From DASUKL01 sp036278755 (lineage in GTDB: Bacteria; Chloroflexota; Limnocylindria; Limnocylindrales; CSP1-4), in the NCBI GenBank assembly GCA_036278755.1, contig DASUKL010000053.1, forward strand, positions 1 to 6,878: a DNA stretch of 6,878 nucleotides, given 5' to 3'. Shown here piece after piece: positions 4,035 to 6,878 of the stretch. Both the position numbers and the translations under genes were made by a program. The notes beneath the pieces are model-generated. The model did no database searches. It saw nothing but the letters and a program-made list of their open reading frames with translations, and was not told the origin of the DNA. Position 1 is the stretch's first letter, and each line of letters begins with the position of its first letter.

Positions 4035-6878
4035 ATGCGCACGATGGAGCCCAAGGACGGCGCTGGTGATGCCTCGGGAAGCGGGGCCGGGACGCATCGG
4101 CCGGCCTCCGTGGTCGTCCCCCTCCGTGGCGCACCCGCGCGCATCGCCGAACACATGGCCGCCAGCCTGGCCGTGCCCACGGCGACCTCCTTCCGTGACA
4201 TCCCCACCGCCGTCCTGGAGGCCCGCCGGGCGCAGCTGAACGCGCTGCTGGCGCCGCGCAAGCTCTCCCTCACCCACCTCGTGGCCTACGCGATCGTGCA
4301 GGCCGCCGCCGCCCGACCGGCGATGCTGGCGGCCTACGCCGAGCCCGATGGCGTCCCCAGCCGCATCGAACCCACGGCCGTCGACCTGGGCCTGGCCGTG
4401 GATGTCGAGGCCCGCGACGGCAGCCGCAACCTGCTGGTGCCCGTCCTGCGGGCAGCGGACGAGCTCGACTTCGCGGCCTTCGTGGCCGCCTACGACGACC
4501 TCGTGGCCCGGGCCCGGACGATGCGCCTCTCACCCGACGAGCTCCAGGGCCCGACCATCACCCTGACCAACCCGGGCACGGTGGGCACGACCGCCTCCGT
4601 GCCCCGGCTGATGCCCGGCCAGGGCACGATCGTGGCCAGCGGGGCCATCCGTCGCGGTCCGGGCGGCGCCGTGATGACCATCAGCAGCACCTATGACCAC
4701 CGGGTCATCCAGGGCGCCGAGTCCGGGCTCTTCCTGAAGGCGGTGGACGAGCTGCTGGCCGGGGCGGACGACTTCTACGCCTATGCCGCCGAGTGCCTGG
4801 GCCTCGAGTTGGGCTCCCAGGCGACCGCCAGCCAGCCGCCCACCGCGGTGGCCCGGGGCTCCGAACCCGGCGTCCCGGCCGCTCAGGCCATCGAGATCGC
4901 CGCCGGCATGGCCCTCGTGGACGCCTACCGAGCCTTCGGGCACCGGGCCGCCCATCTCGACCCCCTGGGCACCGACCCACCCGGCGACCCGGCCCTCGAT
5001 CCCGGCTTCTGGGGCCTCAGCCCGGAGGCTCTGGCCCGTCTGCCGGCCAGCGTCCTGCGGGTCCACGTCAGCGGGGCCACCCTGGCCGACGCCCTTCCGG
5101 AGCTGGCCCGGGCCTACACCGGGACGATCAGTTTCGAGGTCGAGCACCTCTCCAGCCATGACGAGCGGGCCTGGTTGCGGGAGATGATCGAGAGCGGGCG
5201 GTATCGGCTCCACCTGGGTCCGGCAGAGCGGCGAGCCCTGCTCGATCGGCTGACCTCGGTCGAGGCCCTCGAACGGTTCCTGGGCCGGGCCTACCTGGGC
5301 CAGAAGCGCTTCTCGATCGAGGGCCTGGACATGCTCGTGCCGATGCTCGAGCGGATCGTCGCGGGGGCCGCCCGGGCGGGCGCCCAGACGGTCGAGATCG
5401 GGATGGCCCACCGAGGCCGGCTCAACGTCCTGACCCACGTCGTCGGTGTCCCGGCGGCCGTCATCCTGGGCACCTTCGAGGCCGCGGCCGCCGGCCGGCC
5501 ATCGAGTGGTGGCCCGGCGGAGAGCGGCGCGGGGAGCGGCGCGGAGGATGAGGCCGCCCTGGCCGGGGCCACGAGCGACGTCAAGTACCACCGCGGGGCG
5601 GAGGGCACGGTGACTACGCCAGCGGGGCCGGTGCGGGTCATCCTGGCCTCCAACCCCAGCCACCTCGAAGCCGTCTCGCCGGTCGTCGAGGGCCGGACAC
5701 GGGCCGAGCAGACGGACCGCACCCAGCCCCAGGCCGGCCAGGACGTGGACCTGGCCCTGGCCGTGCTGGTCCATGGCGATGGCTCGTTCGCCGGCCAGGG
5801 CGTCGTGGCCGAGACCTTCAACCTGGCCCGCCTGGCCGGCTACGGCACGGGCGGCACGGTCCACCTCCTGACCGACAACCAGCTGGCCTTCACGGTCGAG
5901 CCCCAGGACGAGCGCTCGACCGACTACGCCAGCGACCTGGCCAAGGGCTTCGACGTGCCGATCATCCACGTCAACGCCGACGACCCCGAGGCCTGCCTCG
6001 ACGCCACCGCCCTGGCCCTGGCCTACCGCCAGCGCTTCCATGGTGACGTCGTCGTCCACCTCGTGGGCTATCGCCGTCACGGGCACAACGAGGAGGACGA
6101 GCCGGCCTACACGCAGCCCCGGATGTACGAGCGGATCGCGGCCCTGCCCACGGCCCGGGCCCGCTACGCGGCCCAGCTCGTGGACGATCGGGTCGTGGAC
6201 CCGGGCGCCCCGGAAGCCGACCTGCGGGCCGCCGAGGCCCACCTGGCCGAGCTGCGCGAGGCCGGTCAGGAACCCGCCGCGGCAGGTCCGAACGCCGCCG
6301 GGGGCACCGTGGCCGAGCCGAGCCCAGGCCTGCCGCCCTTCACCGGCACGGGCGCCGGGCCGGCCCCCGAGACGGCCCTCCCGCGCGAGACACTGCAGGC
6401 CCTCGGCGAGGCCCTCCTCAGCTGGCCCGACGACCTCACCGTCCAGACCAAGCTGCTGCGCCAGCTCGAGGCCCGCCGCGAGGCCCTGGCCGCCGGCCAC
6501 ATCGCCTGGGCCCAGGCCGAGGCCCTGGCCCTGGCTTCGCTCGTGGTCGAGGGTCGACCGGTCAGGCTCACCGGCCAGGACACGGTGCGGGGCACGTTCA
6601 GCCAGCGCCACCTGCGGCTCACCGACCCGAAGACGAACCGCCGCTTCGCGCCGATCCAGGCCCTGCCCGACGCGCGGGCCTCCTTCGAGCTCTACGACAG
6701 CCCGCTGTCGGAATACGCCTGCCTCGGCTTCGAGTACGGGTACGCCGCTCAGGCGCCCGAGGCGCTCGTGCTGTGGGAGGCCCAGTACGGTGACTTCGCC
6801 AATGGGGCCGAGGTCATCATCGACCAGTTCGTCGTGGCCGGCCTGGCCAAGTGGGGCGTCACCTCGCGCCTCACCCTG
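4035..6878 (+). CDS. kgd: Multifunctional 2-oxoglutarate decarboxylase/dehydrogenase (E2-E1 fusion), C terminus cut off
   Basis: The 948 codons run open to the right edge. The protein matches mycobacterial KGD, the thiamine-diphosphate enzyme that decarboxylates 2-oxoglutarate in the TCA cycle and passes the succinyl group towards CoA through lipoyl-bearing E2 and E3 partners. An E2-type acyltransferase domain (about 30-250) ends in DHRVIQGAESG with H222 as the expected catalytic His and Q226 where classical E2s have Asp. It has no lipoyl or peripheral-subunit-binding domain. A linker (253-283) leads to the E1 part: KRFSIEG, AHRGRLN (H459), DVKYH (H519), NPSHLE (H543), the ThDP/Mg motif from HGDG (D582) to DNQ (N615), YRRHGHNE, then the second ThDP domain with RLTGQDT and WEAQYGDF (E915). 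The window ends just before the expected LLPHGYEG motif; about 270 residues are missing compared with mycobacterial KGD. Insertions at 483-514 and 743-782 are Ala/Gly/Pro-rich. ATG 4035 is chosen; ATG 4044 is possible. Confidence 0.95.
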   Translation, partial: MRTMEPKDGAGDASGSGAGTHRPASVVVPLRGAPARIAEHMAASLAVPTATSFRDIPTAVLEARRAQLNALLAPRKLSLTHLVAYAIVQAAAARPAMLAAYAEPDGVPSRIEPTAVDLGLAVDVEARDGSRNLLVPVLRAADELDFAAFVAAYDDLVARARTMRLSPDELQGPTITLTNPGTVGTTASVPRLMPGQGTIVASGAIRRGPGGAVMTISSTYDHRVIQGAESGLFLKAVDELLAGADDFYAYAAECLGLELGSQATASQPPTAVARGSEPGVPAAQAIEIAAGMALVDAYRAFGHRAAHLDPLGTDPPGDPALDPGFWGLSPEALARLPASVLRVHVSGATLADALPELARAYTGTISFEVEHLSSHDERAWLREMIESGRYRLHLGPAERRALLDRLTSVEALERFLGRAYLGQKRFSIEGLDMLVPMLERIVAGAARAGAQTVEIGMAHRGRLNVLTHVVGVPAAVILGTFEAAAAGRPSSGGPAESGAGSGAEDEAALAGATSDVKYHRGAEGTVTTPAGPVRVILASNPSHLEAVSPVVEGRTRAEQTDRTQPQAGQDVDLALAVLVHGDGSFAGQGVVAETFNLARLAGYGTGGTVHLLTDNQLAFTVEPQDERSTDYASDLAKGFDVPIIHVNADDPEACLDATALALAYRQRFHGDVVVHLVGYRRHGHNEEDEPAYTQPRMYERIAALPTARARYAAQLVDDRVVDPGAPEADLRAAEAHLAELREAGQEPAAAGPNAAGGTVAEPSPGLPPFTGTGAGPAPETALPRETLQALGEALLSWPDDLTVQTKLLRQLEARREALAAGHIAWAQAEALALASLVVEGRPVRLTGQDTVRGTFSQRHLRLTDPKTNRRFAPIQALPDARASFELYDSPLSEYACLGFEYGYAAQAPEALVLWEAQYGDFANGAEVIIDQFVVAGLAKWGVTSRLTL

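Noticed and set aside
1537..4134. Very long open frame on the minus strand opposite the ATPase gene
   Set aside because: It is antisense to a complete, motif-bearing P-type ATPase. Its product is low-complexity, rich in Gly, Asp, Arg and Glu, with no recognisable domain. GC-rich codon bias removes stops from this antisense frame.
4530..6611. Long open frame on the minus strand opposite kgd
   Set aside because: It mirrors the conserved kgd coding region, shows no known motifs, and is explained by the G/C-ending codons of kgd.
4035..6878. Frameshift or gene break in kgd
   Set aside because: The frame was translated through to the window end, and conserved blocks of both the E2-like and E1 parts follow in the expected order with no stop. 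The missing C terminus is due to the window edge.

Overview
The window is a GC-rich (about 70% by eye, with G/C at almost every third codon position), gene-dense piece of a bacterial chromosome. The strongest lineage clue is the last gene. It is the single-chain 2-oxoglutarate decarboxylase/dehydrogenase in which an E2-type acyltransferase domain is fused in front of the E1 domains. This architecture is best known from Actinomycetota (mycobacterial KGD), and high-GC Chloroflexota are a plausible alternative. No rRNA, tRNA, CRISPR array, insertion sequence or phage gene was seen.

Layout. Positions 1-243 (minus strand) hold the N-terminal 81 codons of a luciferase-like flavin-dependent monooxygenase that runs off the left edge. 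Positions 244-421 are a divergent intergenic region. It carries a consensus-like promoter (TTGACA, 18 nt, TATGGT) reading rightward, a perfect 10-bp inverted repeat that brackets the -10 box and the expected start of transcription, a leader with two possible hairpins, and a Shine-Dalgarno-like AAAGGA. Four plus-strand genes follow: a DoxX-family membrane protein (422-937), a very small GNAT-type acetyltransferase (946-1302), a P-type ATPase with a Pro/Glu/His triplet-repeat tail at its N terminus (1339-3984), and kgd (4035 to the right edge, 948 codons, C terminus missing).

The spacings between the plus-strand genes (8, 36 and 50 nt) and the lack of a convincing terminator would allow one transcript from the promoter near 271. 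A TANNNT box just before kgd could also give that gene its own leaderless start. The DoxX protein, small acetyltransferase and ATPase do not make a known pathway; a shared role in envelope, ion or redox homeostasis is inference only. Kgd is the TCA-cycle enzyme for 2-oxoglutarate oxidation and relies on lipoyl-bearing and E3 partners encoded elsewhere.

No clearly new system is present. The points most worth a second look are the operator-like repeat on the promoter, the unusual transport-site residues and repeat tail of the ATPase, and the Kgd protein, which lacks the N-terminal E1o helix segment and carries extra low-complexity insertions.
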